DNA of 64,000 nt from assembly GCA_003168335.1 (NCBI GenBank), contig PMSM01000014.1, forward strand, positions 62,001-126,000, given 5' to 3'. Positions 1 through 8,651 of the stretch are shown in pieces. The position numbers were made by a program, and so were the translations under genes. The DNA comes from Blastocatellia bacterium (GTDB taxonomy: Bacteria > Acidobacteriota > Blastocatellia > Pyrinomonadales > Pyrinomonadaceae). Position 1 is the first letter of the stretch. Every line of letters starts with the position of its first letter. The notes below the pieces were generated by a model. That model made no database searches. It saw only the letters and a list, made by a program, of their open reading frames with translations, and was not told the origin of the DNA.

Positions 1-527
1 TGCTCTCCCGCTTTGTGCTTAGAAAAATCTGAGACGTCTAGATAGACAAAGGCGAGATTAATCGGTAGAGATGAAACGTGACGAATGGCGGAATCCTCGT
101 TCTCGAGGTCCAGGTTAATATTTGTCCATTCAGATTCCGGTATAGCGAAATTCGTCTTGTGGGCAACGATGCCCGTTGCAGAATCCGCAGCGTCATCCGC
201 CTCAGAACGCGAATACGCCACGGAGAGATAATAGAGGTGGACGCCAGCGTGGAGAGATTCATTCCAATACGGAATCTCTTTCTTGTTTGCGAAAAGCAAT
301 AGCCCACGTCTTCGGCAATGGGTTGCCAATGCATGACCGTTTAGAAAGAGCTTAGTCTCATCGGGCAGCGGTTCTTGTAGATTGACTGGAGGCGTAAGGT
401 TCTCCCTGATCCATCTGAGCATTTCCTGGTATTCCCATAGAGTTGGATTGGGTTCAAATATCGTGCCTTTATCGATGTTCTCGATGGCGATCAGTTTCCC
501 TTGCTCTTCGGTGTAAAGCACGTACAT
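1..527 (-). CDS. Partial protein of unknown role, possible start of a nucleotidyl-cyclase-like domain
   Basis: An open frame of 175 codons runs from the ATG at 527 to the window edge without a stop, so the C-terminal part is missing. A GGAAGAGG stretch a few bases before the ATG is a reasonable ribosome binding site. The first 150 residues resemble nothing I can name. The last visible residues (VYLDVSDFSKHKAG) recall the beginning of class III nucleotidyl cyclase domains, where a hydrophobic strand is followed by a metal-binding Asp and an aromatic-Ser/Thr pair. This resemblance is short and could be coincidental. The gene faces away from the nuclease-like gene at 907. I am fairly sure it is coding but not of its function. 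Confidence 0.6.
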   Translation of the reverse strand, partial: MYVLYTEEQGKLIAIENIDKGTIFEPNPTLWEYQEMLRWIRENLTPPVNLQEPLPDETKLFLNGHALATHCRRRGLLLFANKKEIPYWNESLHAGVHLYYLSVAYSRSEADDAADSATGIVAHKTNFAIPESEWTNINLDLENEDSAIRHVSSLPINLAFVYLDVSDFSKHKAGE

Positions 528-906
528 GGGTTGCCTCTTCCGCTGACTAAACGAGCTTTGGAACGTGCGGCTACGGTATTCTCGAAAGGGACCCTCCGCT
601 ATCGAAGGCATCCGTAAAACTTATTCTAATCGGCAGGGCAGGTCCTGAGATTTCGGGAAAAATAGGTTATTCCCATACCTTTGGTCAAGGCCAGAACTAC
701 CTTTGACCCGCAAGGATGGGCCGGCCGGAACCCGAACTATAAGATATTGGTTAACCTGCAGTGTGACCATTTATGCATGCCTGCTTGCATGCTTGACTCT
801 ACACTGATTTTGAAGACTTACCTAAATTGATTCTGCGTCTATATTGAAAGCTGTTAACATCTGACGTTATGCGGTTACTGGATTGACCGAGATCGGAGGC
901 AAAAGG
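528..906. other. Intergenic gap between divergent genes
   Basis: About 380 bases lie between two divergently oriented genes, so both promoters should be here. I see no clear sigma-70 pair with good spacing. A short inverted repeat built on GCATGC occurs at about 774-791. No gene or RNA could be supported. Confidence 0.5.
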
Positions 907-1320
907 GTGCCGCGAGACGGGCAAAAAACTAGTTTAGCTGGAGAATTCTTTGTTGCAGGGGAACTTCTAAAGCGCGGCCTACAGACGTCGCTAACGCTTG
1001 GAAATGCGAAGGCAATTGACCTATTTGCGATCAATGATGACGGCAAACAGTTTACAATCCAAGTCAAGGCGCTGCGCGATCGAAACAATTATTTCCCCAT
1101 CGATCCGAAACGTATAATCAGCGCGTGTGTTTATGTTTTTGTGATTCTCAATAAGCCCAATATCTCACCTGAGTTTTTTATCGTCCCTGGTGACGATCTT
1201 TATTCTCAACCCGACAAATTCGGTAAGTGGTTTCTCAACTACGAAAAGTTTCCTGGAATTCATCCGAAAGACCTTGCAGACTATCGGGACAACTGGCAAC
1301 TTTTTAATCCAGAGGATTAA
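907..1320 (+). CDS. Small PD-(D/E)XK nuclease-like protein
   Basis: The product is 137 residues and has the layout of a minimal PD-(D/E)XK nuclease fold: an N-terminal helix with AGEFFVAGELLKRG (Glu13), then AIDLFAI (Asp38), a hairpin, and the strand FTIQVKA with a Gln-x-Lys pair (Gln52, Lys54). The rest (FVILNKP, PEFFIVPGDDL) matches small single-domain proteins of this superfamily often listed as hypothetical. I chose the GTG at 907 because a GGAGG sits seven bases before it at 895-899; a TTG at 883 would add eight residues but has no such site. Role unknown. It could be a restriction or repair nuclease or a relic of a defence gene. It stands alone, with no methylase next to it. Confidence 0.65.
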   Translation: MPRDGQKTSLAGEFFVAGELLKRGLQTSLTLGNAKAIDLFAINDDGKQFTIQVKALRDRNNYFPIDPKRIISACVYVFVILNKPNISPEFFIVPGDDLYSQPDKFGKWFLNYEKFPGIHPKDLADYRDNWQLFNPED

Positions 1321-1491
1321 CTTTTGACGCTACCGCTAGTGGCGCTCCACGATCTCCCAACGATGGTTCGCCTTTACATACAAGAGTACTGCTGTGATAG
1401 TCACGTTCTTCAAACCATTGGCTTGCATCACTTCGATCTAACCGGCATTCTGCGCTGACGAATGTCACTTGAACCATTAAATTGCCGGTTT

Positions 1492-1538
1492 GGCGACTTA
1501 TTGGTTCCAATAGCCTCCGGCAACTTATTGGTTCCAAT
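1492..1538. repeat. Two direct copies of a 20-bp repeat (ACTTATTGGTTCCAAT core)
   Basis: The 16-bp core ACTTATTGGTTCCAAT is present exactly at 1496-1511 and 1523-1538, a 27-bp period; with four more bases upstream 19 of 20 positions match. Closely spaced repeats like this are typical of transposase-binding sites at the ends of some insertion sequences and Tn7/Tn5053-like elements. A frameshifted tniQ-like gene lies about 90 bases further on. I cannot assign the repeat to a named element. The rest of the 1321-1629 gap shows no convincing gene. Confidence 0.6.
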
Positions 1539-1629
1539 CCAGGGTGGATCTTACGCCGCCTACGGTTAGCAATCGTTTACCGCCCTTTTAATAAGGCAAA
1601 TCTGCGCCTAATGTCGCGCAAAGCCGTGC

Positions 1630-3451
1630 TCACCTCCAGGCAATCCTAGGCCCACTCGACGCACTCCTAATACGTGTGTGGGAGGGATAAAGCCCTCTTG
1701 CGGCCAAGTCTAATGCAAGTTGTCTTACTCTTGTCCTGGCAAGCGCCTTCCTTTGTTTGACAGTGTTATGGTTGAAGTTAGAGTAACGTTTGACAATGGC
1801 GCCAGATTCTTTTGGGAATCGGTGATGTAGATATTCACAGCACTTTCCGAGGCGGCTTGCGGTTGCGCGCAAACTGATCGGTGGCTCCTCACACAGAACT
1901 GATTGCAGAGCGTAACGAATATTTTCGGGTCGTGCCTTACGGTAGTTTACGTGTCGGGTCACGATCGCTTTAGCCAATTCCGGATAAGCCCCCGTTATAC
2001 TAGTAGAAGCTTTGTACCCCAGACTCTTAGCGACCTGTTTCAGGGTGCGCGGAGGATCTTCCACAAGAACTGCCTCAAGCTTAAGTCGAAAGTCATTTCG
2101 GCGTTTTTCACGATAGTCAGCGCGGCGATTCATGATCGCGTCATACAGGGTTCTGTACTGTTGCAAAGAGCGTGATTCCGCATAGCCAAGATTGCGTGCA
2201 ATCTCATCCAATGGTGGTGGCGGATCCGTTCTTAACGCTTGTTGAAGTGCTAATTTCACAGCCGCACTATCGCGGATTTTGCGGCGTAAAGGGAATGCTG
2301 CTCGATGTCTTGATGTCAAAAGCTTCACTAGCTCCGGGCAGCGCGCGCGTAGGGAGCTTGTGTGCTTATATCCCAGGCGATCAGCAACTTCTCGTAAGTT
2401 AGGTGGAGGGGTTTCTTGGAGGGCCGCTAGAAGCTGGTTCTTCAGGGTGTCTTCGCGGTGCGGAAGCATGGCTGCGGCCGCGCTTTGATTAAGAGTTTGA
2501 AGATTCCCGCTAGAATCGGTATCTGCAAATATGCCTTGTTTCGTGAGAATATCAGAAAAAGACACGCCCAGGCGGTAGCATATCTTCAACATGAGGTCCG
2601 TGGTAGGAGCATATTCCCTTTGCAGCCATAAATAGATGGTGATTCTACGAATGCCGACGATTTCTGCGAAAGCAGTCACATTTCCATCTGTAGTACTTGC
2701 AATGAATTTCGGCACAATCCTAGTGAGCCGGTCTCTTGATGGCTCAGAGGATTGGGAGGGGGCCGCTGCTATAAGTTCTCCCATTTGTTTTGCGATCCAT
2801 AGTTGATATTCTAAGTCTTCGCTCTCAATGTTCGGGCGTTTTGGCGTGTCAGAATAGCCGAGCCACTCGCGACAACAGGAGCAAATCCCTGAGAAAAATT
2901 CAGTAGCGAAAGGTGGGGGTTGCTTACCGCAATGCGGGCAGGTCGTCACCAGTTTGCTTCGGTGCATGACGCATGCGTTAACAGTCTTCAATGTCCATAA
3001 GAGCTTGCTCATAGACCGTCTCACCGCAGTCGCGCTGCTCCTGGAGGCACTGAGAACACCAAGCACAAACAGACGGGCTGGCGGTTAAGACGTTCCGCCA
3101 AGTCAGCATTGTGAGGCAGCGCAACTTGCATTGAAGAGTTAGCTTCTCGAGGACTTCGACCCATCGCTGGGCACAAGGACCGCGCCCACTAATTGATTGC
3201 AGCGAGAAACGATAACGTCCGCTGCTGATGAATGTCGAGTCGGCGCGTATGCCGTGAGGGTCACCTGAGGCTGGAACAAGTTCGTCGCGAAACAACGAGT
3301 GAATTGATATGCAATGTGCTGCGGCAAGACGGGCGACATAGCTCCTGCAACTCTCAGTCTGTGGCGTGCCGATACCAATGTCGCGTTCTTTTTGGGTTAA
3401 GAACGGGTAGTTACTCCCCGCGCCCCCGCCCGCACGAGCCCAAGTTGTCAA
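1630..3451 (-). pseudogene. Frameshifted TniQ-family protein with four tandem C-terminal repeats
   Basis: Two overlapping frames encode halves of one protein. The upstream part (about 3451-2978) has the TniQ opening (IGIGTPQTESCRSYVARLA) and half of a zinc site (CAWCSQC). The downstream part (from about 3004 to 1630) continues with LLWTLKTVNACVMH, a second Cys-His-Cys-Cys set, a CSCC motif and a helix-turn-helix region near residue 140. The frame shifts by one base at about 3004-3008, within the normally continuous YE-LLW segment. About 220 residues of the C-terminal half are four repeats of roughly 50 residues, each with a Pro-Pro motif and a predicted helical motif such as REVADRLGY. TniQ/TnsD proteins pick target sites for Tn7- and Tn5053-like transposons, but no TnsA/B/C or TniA/B partner is nearby. 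The exact start is uncertain. Confidence 0.7.
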
Positions 3452-3493
3452 AGAACCAGCAGATGCACTTCGATCACGAATACGTCCAGAGCG

Positions 3494-3985
3494 TCAGCTC
3501 TCATCGCGACAACCTGTTGAGTTTACGACTAAACGCACTCGCAATGCTCTCTGTTTTGACATTTCAGTTGCGTACTTACTAATCGCCGCATATGTTGCTA
3601 CACCTCCGTTGCCTTCGCCGGCTGCCCATTCACGCTCAGAAAGAGTGAGCGAATAAGCATTGTCAGTCACTATGTACCTGTCTCCACTTTCAGCTCTCAT
3701 TAGGAATAACCACGCGTGGCTACGATCCCGCGAATAAATGATCACCTGCAACTGTCTGGGGAGGTTTGGTGACGTTTGTGGTATTGACCCAAAACGGTAT
3801 CGGACCAAGGCGGTATTTCCAGGCCGTAACCCCAGTTTCTGAAGGTCATCCTTAACCCAATCGTGCCTCAACAAACACCCGACCGCCCGTGAAGGATCAA
3901 AGTGTTGGCTTCTTACTTGTGGCTCCGCGATTACACAGACTGAGCAAGACAACAGCGCAGTAGCAAGTAAAATGCGTGTGATCAT
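3494..3985 (-). CDS. Secreted small protein, candidate immunity protein for the RHS toxin
   Basis: The product is 163 residues beginning MITRILLATALLSCSVCVIAE, a clear signal peptide with likely cleavage near residue 20. I chose the ATG at 3985 over an upstream start because AGGAG lies six bases before it and the signal peptide then begins at residue 1. The mature part has no family I recognise; it is mixed alpha/beta in look and holds one early Cys and one near the end. It begins ten bases downstream of the RHS gene's stop, the normal place for an immunity gene. Since the RHS tail looks like a wall hydrolase, a periplasmic immunity protein would make sense. Function is inferred from position and export signal only. 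Confidence 0.6.
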   Translation of the reverse strand: MITRILLATALLSCSVCVIAEPQVRSQHFDPSRAVGCLLRHDWVKDDLQKLGLRPGNTALVRYRFGSIPQTSPNLPRQLQVIIYSRDRSHAWLFLMRAESGDRYIVTDNAYSLTLSEREWAAGEGNGGVATYAAISKYATEMSKQRALRVRLVVNSTGCRDES

Positions 3986-3995
3986 ATGACTCTCC

Positions 3996-6900
3996 TCACT
4001 CCTCATTTTTGCGTCGGTGCTTCGTACGTTTCTTAGTACTTGTTGTTTTTGGTGGAGGCGGTACGTACTTGTACGTATTTACGTAAACGTCCTTACCCTT
4101 CGGCAGAGCACTGCTTGGGTACGAATTCTTGAAAGGGCCGTCGTGAGTCTTTATGACGTGCCCTTGGAAAGGCTTTTGGCTGTCATTCGGTCGCAGGTTG
4201 AAAAACTGTGCTCCGTCCGTAGGATCCACCCCTTTCGTAGCATCGGCGGCGGCTTTCTTTACGGAGTCCTGGACTGTCTTGAATGCGTCACTTTGCTTGG
4301 TATCCTCGGAAACTGCATCCGACGCGGTTCTCGGTCTCTTATTCCCAGATTGGTTATCGCCGTTGATAACTGCGTGGGCGACATTTTGGTACATGGTATC
4401 TAAGGCACTCGCATCCCCACTCAAAGACTGCGTCTCGTTAAATACAATGGCGCTGACCTGAGTTATCGTCAGGTTTTGGGATGCCTTTTCTTTATCGTCA
4501 TCGGGATCGTGTCCATCTGGATCGATATACCGTAGTGGATTGTTAAAGGTGTACTGGTACTTGTTCAGCGACTGTGGATTTGTGACCTCGGCATAGACCA
4601 GAGCCTGCTTCTCTGGGTCTCCGCTTCCTAACACCCCAACCTCACGCGGTCCTCCCTTGAATTCATCCGGGCTCGTGAACCTACCTTGTGTTGATGCGTA
4701 GTACCTTGCCTCGAAAAAGTCGAGTCCTGTTTCAATGTCCCGTTCTTTGCGGGTGAAGTGTTGCCTTACTCCATCACTGGCGCTGTATCCTTGCCCTGGC
4801 GTTCTGCCGCCGGTGCCGGCAAAGAGTTCCTCACCAAACGGCATGTAGTCATGCCGACTGACTACGCCGGCACTGGAATTCGTCACCACCCGCGGCGAGC
4901 CGAGATGGTCCGACATCGAGTATTGCGTCCCGTTGGGGTTAACCGCCGTCGGTTCGATCGTGATCAGGCTGGGACCGTTCACGAATTCCTTATTCAGATT
5001 CCCATTTGAACCGTTGAACTCCGCTACTAACTGCCCACCAATCCCGTAGATAAAGCGCGTGTTGTCGCCTGTCAGCAGCTTGCGCACCCGCTGGCCTTCT
5101 CCGTCGTAGGTGTAGGCCGTGGTGCCGTCAACCGTCTTAATCTTGTTCTCAGCGTCGAATGTGTAGGTGTGGTTGCCGTCGTTCGTCAGATTGCCGGATG
5201 AATCGTAAGTGAATCCGTTCGTCGTGATCCGGTTCGTAGTGCTGCTGAAGCCCAGGTTGTAGATGCCGCCGCCATAGTCGATCTGCCGGTTGCCGTAACG
5301 ATCGTAGGCGTTCGTCTGTGACCAGTTAGTGGTGCCGCCGTTTGTCTCGGTCGCCGCCGACAATCGATTGAGAGAGTCATACGTGAAGCTCTGGGTGTAG
5401 CTCAGCCCGCCGCCGGAATAACTCGCACTCAGCACATCGCCGTTATTCGCGATGCCGCTGGCCGTGTAGCTGTAACTGAGATCGATCACGGAAGTAGAAT
5501 TACCGCTCGTGCCCAGCTTGATCTCCGTGGGTTGCAAACGATTGTTGTAGCTGACCCCATGAATTAGGGAGTTACCGTAGGTTTCGGTGTTCAAGGCGTT
5601 GCTGGAAGCGTAACCGATGCTTGAGACGCTTGCTGCCGACGCGTAAGTCGTCGCACTGCTGGAGAGGGAACTCAATCGTCCGGCGTTGTCGGGCGTGTAA
5701 GTTACCGTGCGCCGATCTGAAGCGCCGGGCACAGAGGGATAAGTCTCAGTAGCAACGCTCCCGTTCACGTTGTAGGTTGCCTCAACCAGATAGTTCACGG
5801 AATCAGTCTGCTGATACTGCCGCACAACTCTTCCAAGCGCGTCGTAACCGCGATAAGTTCCCGCGCTGCCGCCGCCATAGGTTACCGCCACCAGCGCGCC
5901 AGTGGAATAACCGCGGGTGAAACTCGGCGCGCCCGAGGGCAAGCTCTGCGAATCATAATAGAAGTTTACCGTCGGCGTCTGCGGGCTGTCGTTGTAGCTC
6001 TTTGAGGTGGGCCGATTCAAAACATCGTAAGCAATCGTCGTCGTGATCGAACGCGCGTCTGTCCGCGTCAACAAGTTGCCGTTGTTATCATACGTGTAGC
6101 TGACCGTGCCGCTCTCAGGATTCGCCGCACTCGTCAATCTCTTCAACGAATCGTAAGCAAAAGTGCGCGTCTGGCTGCCCTGCGAGACCTGGGTCAGGTT
6201 ATTCAGCACGTCATAAGTATAACCGGTCGAGTAATTCAGGCTGCTCGGATCTTCATAGACCGTGGTCAACCTGCCGAGCGCATCGGTAACACTTTTTCTC
6301 GCTTTGCTCGCCTGATCGGTGGCCGTCACCGTGTTGCCGGAGTAACTGCTCGATACTATTGCATTGTCAGGCGCCTTCACCGAAGTGACGCGGCCCAAAG
6401 CATCGAATGCACTGGTAGTCCAGACAGCCGTCTCACTCTGCCACGGACGGAACGGATTGGACACCTTGTAGGCCCGACCCAGAGCATCGTACTGGGTCTG
6501 CACGGCGATGTAATGACTGCTGCCTTCATACTGCCGCGAGTCCGTCGTGCGGCCAAGGCCGTCATACAGCCCGTTGCTTACCAGCAAGCCGTCGGTGTTG
6601 CTCGTCAAGTCGCTGGTCGTGGTAACGCTCCGGTTCGCATCGTCGTAGGCAAAGGTCGTTTGGTTTTGCACTCCGCCGACGCCAGACGCGCGAATGATTT
6701 TCGTCGGGCGATCCAGCGTCTCATTGTCACTATACCCGCGTGACACAACGCCGTTAACGTCTTCGGCATTTACTGGCCGGCCTGTATCGAAGTCAAACTG
6801 CACATGGACGATCTGGTTGGCGGCGTTGGTGACCTTGGTGGCAAAAGCATAACTGTACTGTCCCGGAGTGCTCAGCTCGGTTGGCGCAGTGTTGGTCTCA

Positions 6901-8126
6901 GTGTCACCATCGGGGGCTCCAAACTTGTCCGTGAACTCAAACGTTGTCGCATCGCTGCGCGCGTCGATGACGTTCACTGCGTTGCCGGCAATGTCGAACT
7001 GCGCATACGCCGTAATCGAGCCGGTGACCGAACCGCTTACCAAAAGATAGTGCATGCTGGCGGTGCCATTTCCCCGGGTTGTGTAAGAAGTGGTGAATCC
7101 AGAATCCAGCCCGCTGATGCTCGCACGATCTACCAATGACGCATGGTTCGTGTCGCTCGTGTAGTTGTCATACTCGAAAGTAACGCGGGAGCGCTCAGTT
7201 CCTCCGCTGTCGTAAACCGAAGTCTGCGTGGGCAAGCTGCGAATGTGGATGACGTTGGCGACGTTCGCACTGGAACCGCACGTCGTCGAACGATCGCAGG
7301 CATAGTCCGACCCATTAAGTGTGGTCAGAAAACCAGTCTGCGTGTGGCGCACCAGCGAACCGGCCGCCCCCGAGCCATAGTCGTATTCATAATTGTCGGT
7401 GCGATTGCCGTAGGTGTCATAGCTGAATGTTTGTTTAGAGACCTGATTGGTATCAGAAAGTGTCGAGTCTATTTCAATCACGTGCGGCCCCTGGCCCAAA
7501 ACGGTCGCGGCTTCCCAGGTGTCAACTGTGTGCCGCAACAGAGTCGTGCCGTTACTGTCGTAACTATCCGTCTGCGTCTCGCGCCCTTCCATATCATCGA
7601 CAATGGGCGGAATAATCCAATGTTGAGTCATTGAATAGGCAGCGCCGCCGCCATTGAAGTAATGCCGCTGCAGCGCCAGCAGATTGGAATTAGCATCCTT
7701 CTCGTCAAAATCCACATAGCCAAGATTAGTCATCGAAGTGCAATTCGTGTCGGTGCAACTTTCCGGGCGGCTGAAAGTGGTGCGGCCCTCGACATTCACG
7801 CCGTCAGGGAGTACCCGCTTTTCGACCACGCGGCGGAAGATCTGCCATGTCTGATTCGTTCCATTATCCCAGAAGAGGCCCCCGCTGGTGTTGCTGGTGG
7901 TCAGACCCTGCGCCCAATCGTATTCAAACGCCCCGCCCGTGGGCAGTTCAACGCGCGCTAACTCAGCATAGCTGTTGTAGTAGAACTGATAGTGACGATT
8001 CAGCCCGTCGTCATTGGGCAGCCAGACGGCCGAGACCACCGTCGGGTTCTCTGAAGAACTGCCGGCCAATCCGAACAACTGAAGATCAGAATACATGGAC
8101 GAGCGGCGGTAATTCGCCAAGCGCAA
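3996..8126 (-). CDS. RHS/YD-repeat polymorphic toxin, 5'-truncated, with hydrolase-like C-terminal domain
   Basis: The frame codes for about 1376 residues. Most is RHS/YD repeat shell (many copies like FTYDSLNRL). The RHS core is near residues 1080-1205: DHLGSP, YMPFGEE, FTRKERDIETGLDFFEARYY, then NPLRYIDPDGH. The last about 170 residues differ: LTITQVSAIVFNETQSL and VAHAVINGD recall the N-E and V-A-x-V-x-N motifs of SleB-like wall hydrolases, and the very end is Lys/Arg rich. Normal family members have a signal peptide and several hundred residues before the repeats. Here the frame opens directly in shell sequence with a TTG and an in-frame TGA four bases further upstream, so the 5' end appears lost. 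It may be a silent cassette or an inactive remnant. Confidence 0.8.
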   Translation of the reverse strand: MRLANYRRSSMYSDLQLFGLAGSSSENPTVVSAVWLPNDDGLNRHYQFYYNSYAELARVELPTGGAFEYDWAQGLTTSNTSGGLFWDNGTNQTWQIFRRVVEKRVLPDGVNVEGRTTFSRPESCTDTNCTSMTNLGYVDFDEKDANSNLLALQRHYFNGGGAAYSMTQHWIIPPIVDDMEGRETQTDSYDSNGTTLLRHTVDTWEAATVLGQGPHVIEIDSTLSDTNQVSKQTFSYDTYGNRTDNYEYDYGSGAAGSLVRHTQTGFLTTLNGSDYACDRSTTCGSSANVANVIHIRSLPTQTSVYDSGGTERSRVTFEYDNYTSDTNHASLVDRASISGLDSGFTTSYTTRGNGTASMHYLLVSGSVTGSITAYAQFDIAGNAVNVIDARSDATTFEFTDKFGAPDGDTETNTAPTELSTPGQYSYAFATKVTNAANQIVHVQFDFDTGRPVNAEDVNGVVSRGYSDNETLDRPTKIIRASGVGGVQNQTTFAYDDANRSVTTTSDLTSNTDGLLVSNGLYDGLGRTTDSRQYEGSSHYIAVQTQYDALGRAYKVSNPFRPWQSETAVWTTSAFDALGRVTSVKAPDNAIVSSSYSGNTVTATDQASKARKSVTDALGRLTTVYEDPSSLNYSTGYTYDVLNNLTQVSQGSQTRTFAYDSLKRLTSAANPESGTVSYTYDNNGNLLTRTDARSITTTIAYDVLNRPTSKSYNDSPQTPTVNFYYDSQSLPSGAPSFTRGYSTGALVAVTYGGGSAGTYRGYDALGRVVRQYQQTDSVNYLVEATYNVNGSVATETYPSVPGASDRRTVTYTPDNAGRLSSLSSSATTYASAASVSSIGYASSNALNTETYGNSLIHGVSYNNRLQPTEIKLGTSGNSTSVIDLSYSYTASGIANNGDVLSASYSGGGLSYTQSFTYDSLNRLSAATETNGGTTNWSQTNAYDRYGNRQIDYGGGIYNLGFSSTTNRITTNGFTYDSSGNLTNDGNHTYTFDAENKIKTVDGTTAYTYDGEGQRVRKLLTGDNTRFIYGIGGQLVAEFNGSNGNLNKEFVNGPSLITIEPTAVNPNGTQYSMSDHLGSPRVVTNSSAGVVSRHDYMPFGEELFAGTGGRTPGQGYSASDGVRQHFTRKERDIETGLDFFEARYYASTQGRFTSPDEFKGGPREVGVLGSGDPEKQALVYAEVTNPQSLNKYQYTFNNPLRYIDPDGHDPDDDKEKASQNLTITQVSAIVFNETQSLSGDASALDTMYQNVAHAVINGDNQSGNKRPRTASDAVSEDTKQSDAFKTVQDSVKKAAADATKGVDPTDGAQFFNLRPNDSQKPFQGHVIKTHDGPFKNSYPSSALPKGKDVYVNTYKYVPPPPKTTSTKKRTKHRRKNEE

Positions 8127-8340
8127 AAATCAGAGGCTTGAACGAGGTTATGCTTCTATTCAGTGTCGCCCCGAAACACTATAGGAAAATTCTCTTTGTC
8201 CTGAAGCATCTGCGAAAAGACGTGAGCTTGGCAACCCATTACATCAAGACTCAAGGACACCTAATCGGACCGAAGATTGAGATTTGGGAGTTAGACCTCG
8301 GCAAAAGCCATGCTGAACGTATGTTCTGAATCTCGACTGC

Positions 8341-8394
8341 CTTTTGTGCAGCCAAACAACTTTCTTGTGCAACCGGGCCTTTCTGTGCAAAGCC
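8341..8394. repeat. Three short TGTGCA-centred repeats
   Basis: TGTGCA with similar flanks occurs at 8345-8350, 8366-8371 and 8384-8389. It lies in the non-coding stretch between the broken 5' end of the RHS gene and the transposon. Repeated short motifs at about 20-bp spacing could be the remnant end of a mobile element, but the match is short. A 59-codon plus-strand frame (8150-8329) precedes it; I could not support that frame as a gene. Confidence 0.35.
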
Positions 8395-8521
8395 GCACGG
8401 CTGCCGACCTAGACGCACCGTCATGCGGGGAGATCCAATAACTGAAACCAAACGCGCCAACTCATGCCACGATTTTCCAATCCGCGTTGCGCAAATCTAC
8501 TGACAGGCCTACCAAAACCCC

Positions 8522-8565
8522 TTGTCATGACTTTTAGGTAACAGTTGTCATGACTTTTACGTAAC
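8522..8565. repeat. Two direct copies of a 21-bp repeat
   Basis: TTGTCATGACTTTTA(G/C)GTAAC occurs at 8522-8542 and 8545-8565 with 20 of 21 positions equal and a two-base spacer. It is about 40 bases outside the target duplication of the 4.3-kb transposon, so it belongs to older flanking sequence, not to that element. The arrangement fits transposase-binding repeats at an element end, perhaps the event that removed the 5' end of the RHS gene. Confidence 0.6.
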
Positions 8566-8604
8566 CGGACTATTATTGTGACCCAGGGTGGCCTTGTGCA
8601 AAGT

Positions 8605-8613
8605 CTTTCTAAC
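8605..8613. repeat. Left 9-bp target-site duplication (CTTTCTAAC)
   Basis: CTTTCTAAC directly abuts the first base of the transposon at 8614. The identical 9-mer abuts the other end at 12911-12919. Perfect 9-bp duplication is the normal product of transposition by several DDE families such as IS10/IS50-like elements. Confidence 0.85.
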
Positions 8614-8634
8614 GGCTTTGCCTCAATAACGGCG

Positions 8635-8649
8635 TTTGATCCAAAAAGC
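8635..8649. repeat. Left subterminal 15-bp inverted repeat of the transposon
   Basis: TTTGATCCAAAAAGC is the exact reverse complement of 12864-12878. The gap to the terminal 12-mer is nine bases here and twenty at the right end, so the two blocks are probably separate transposase contacts. ATTAACCGA follows in the same orientation at both ends. Confidence 0.75.
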
Positions 8650-8651
8650 TA

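Noticed and set aside
883..906. TTG at 883 as the start of the nuclease-like gene
   Set aside because: The GTG at 907 has GGAGG seven bases upstream, while 883 has no ribosome binding site.
1304..1537. A 77-codon minus-strand frame through the direct repeats
   Set aside because: It overlaps the end of the nuclease-like gene and is partly coded by the repeats themselves; no known domain.
8150..8329. A 59-codon plus-strand frame before the transposon
   Set aside because: It lies between the broken RHS gene and repeats, has no recognised family and no good ribosome binding site; at best a relic.
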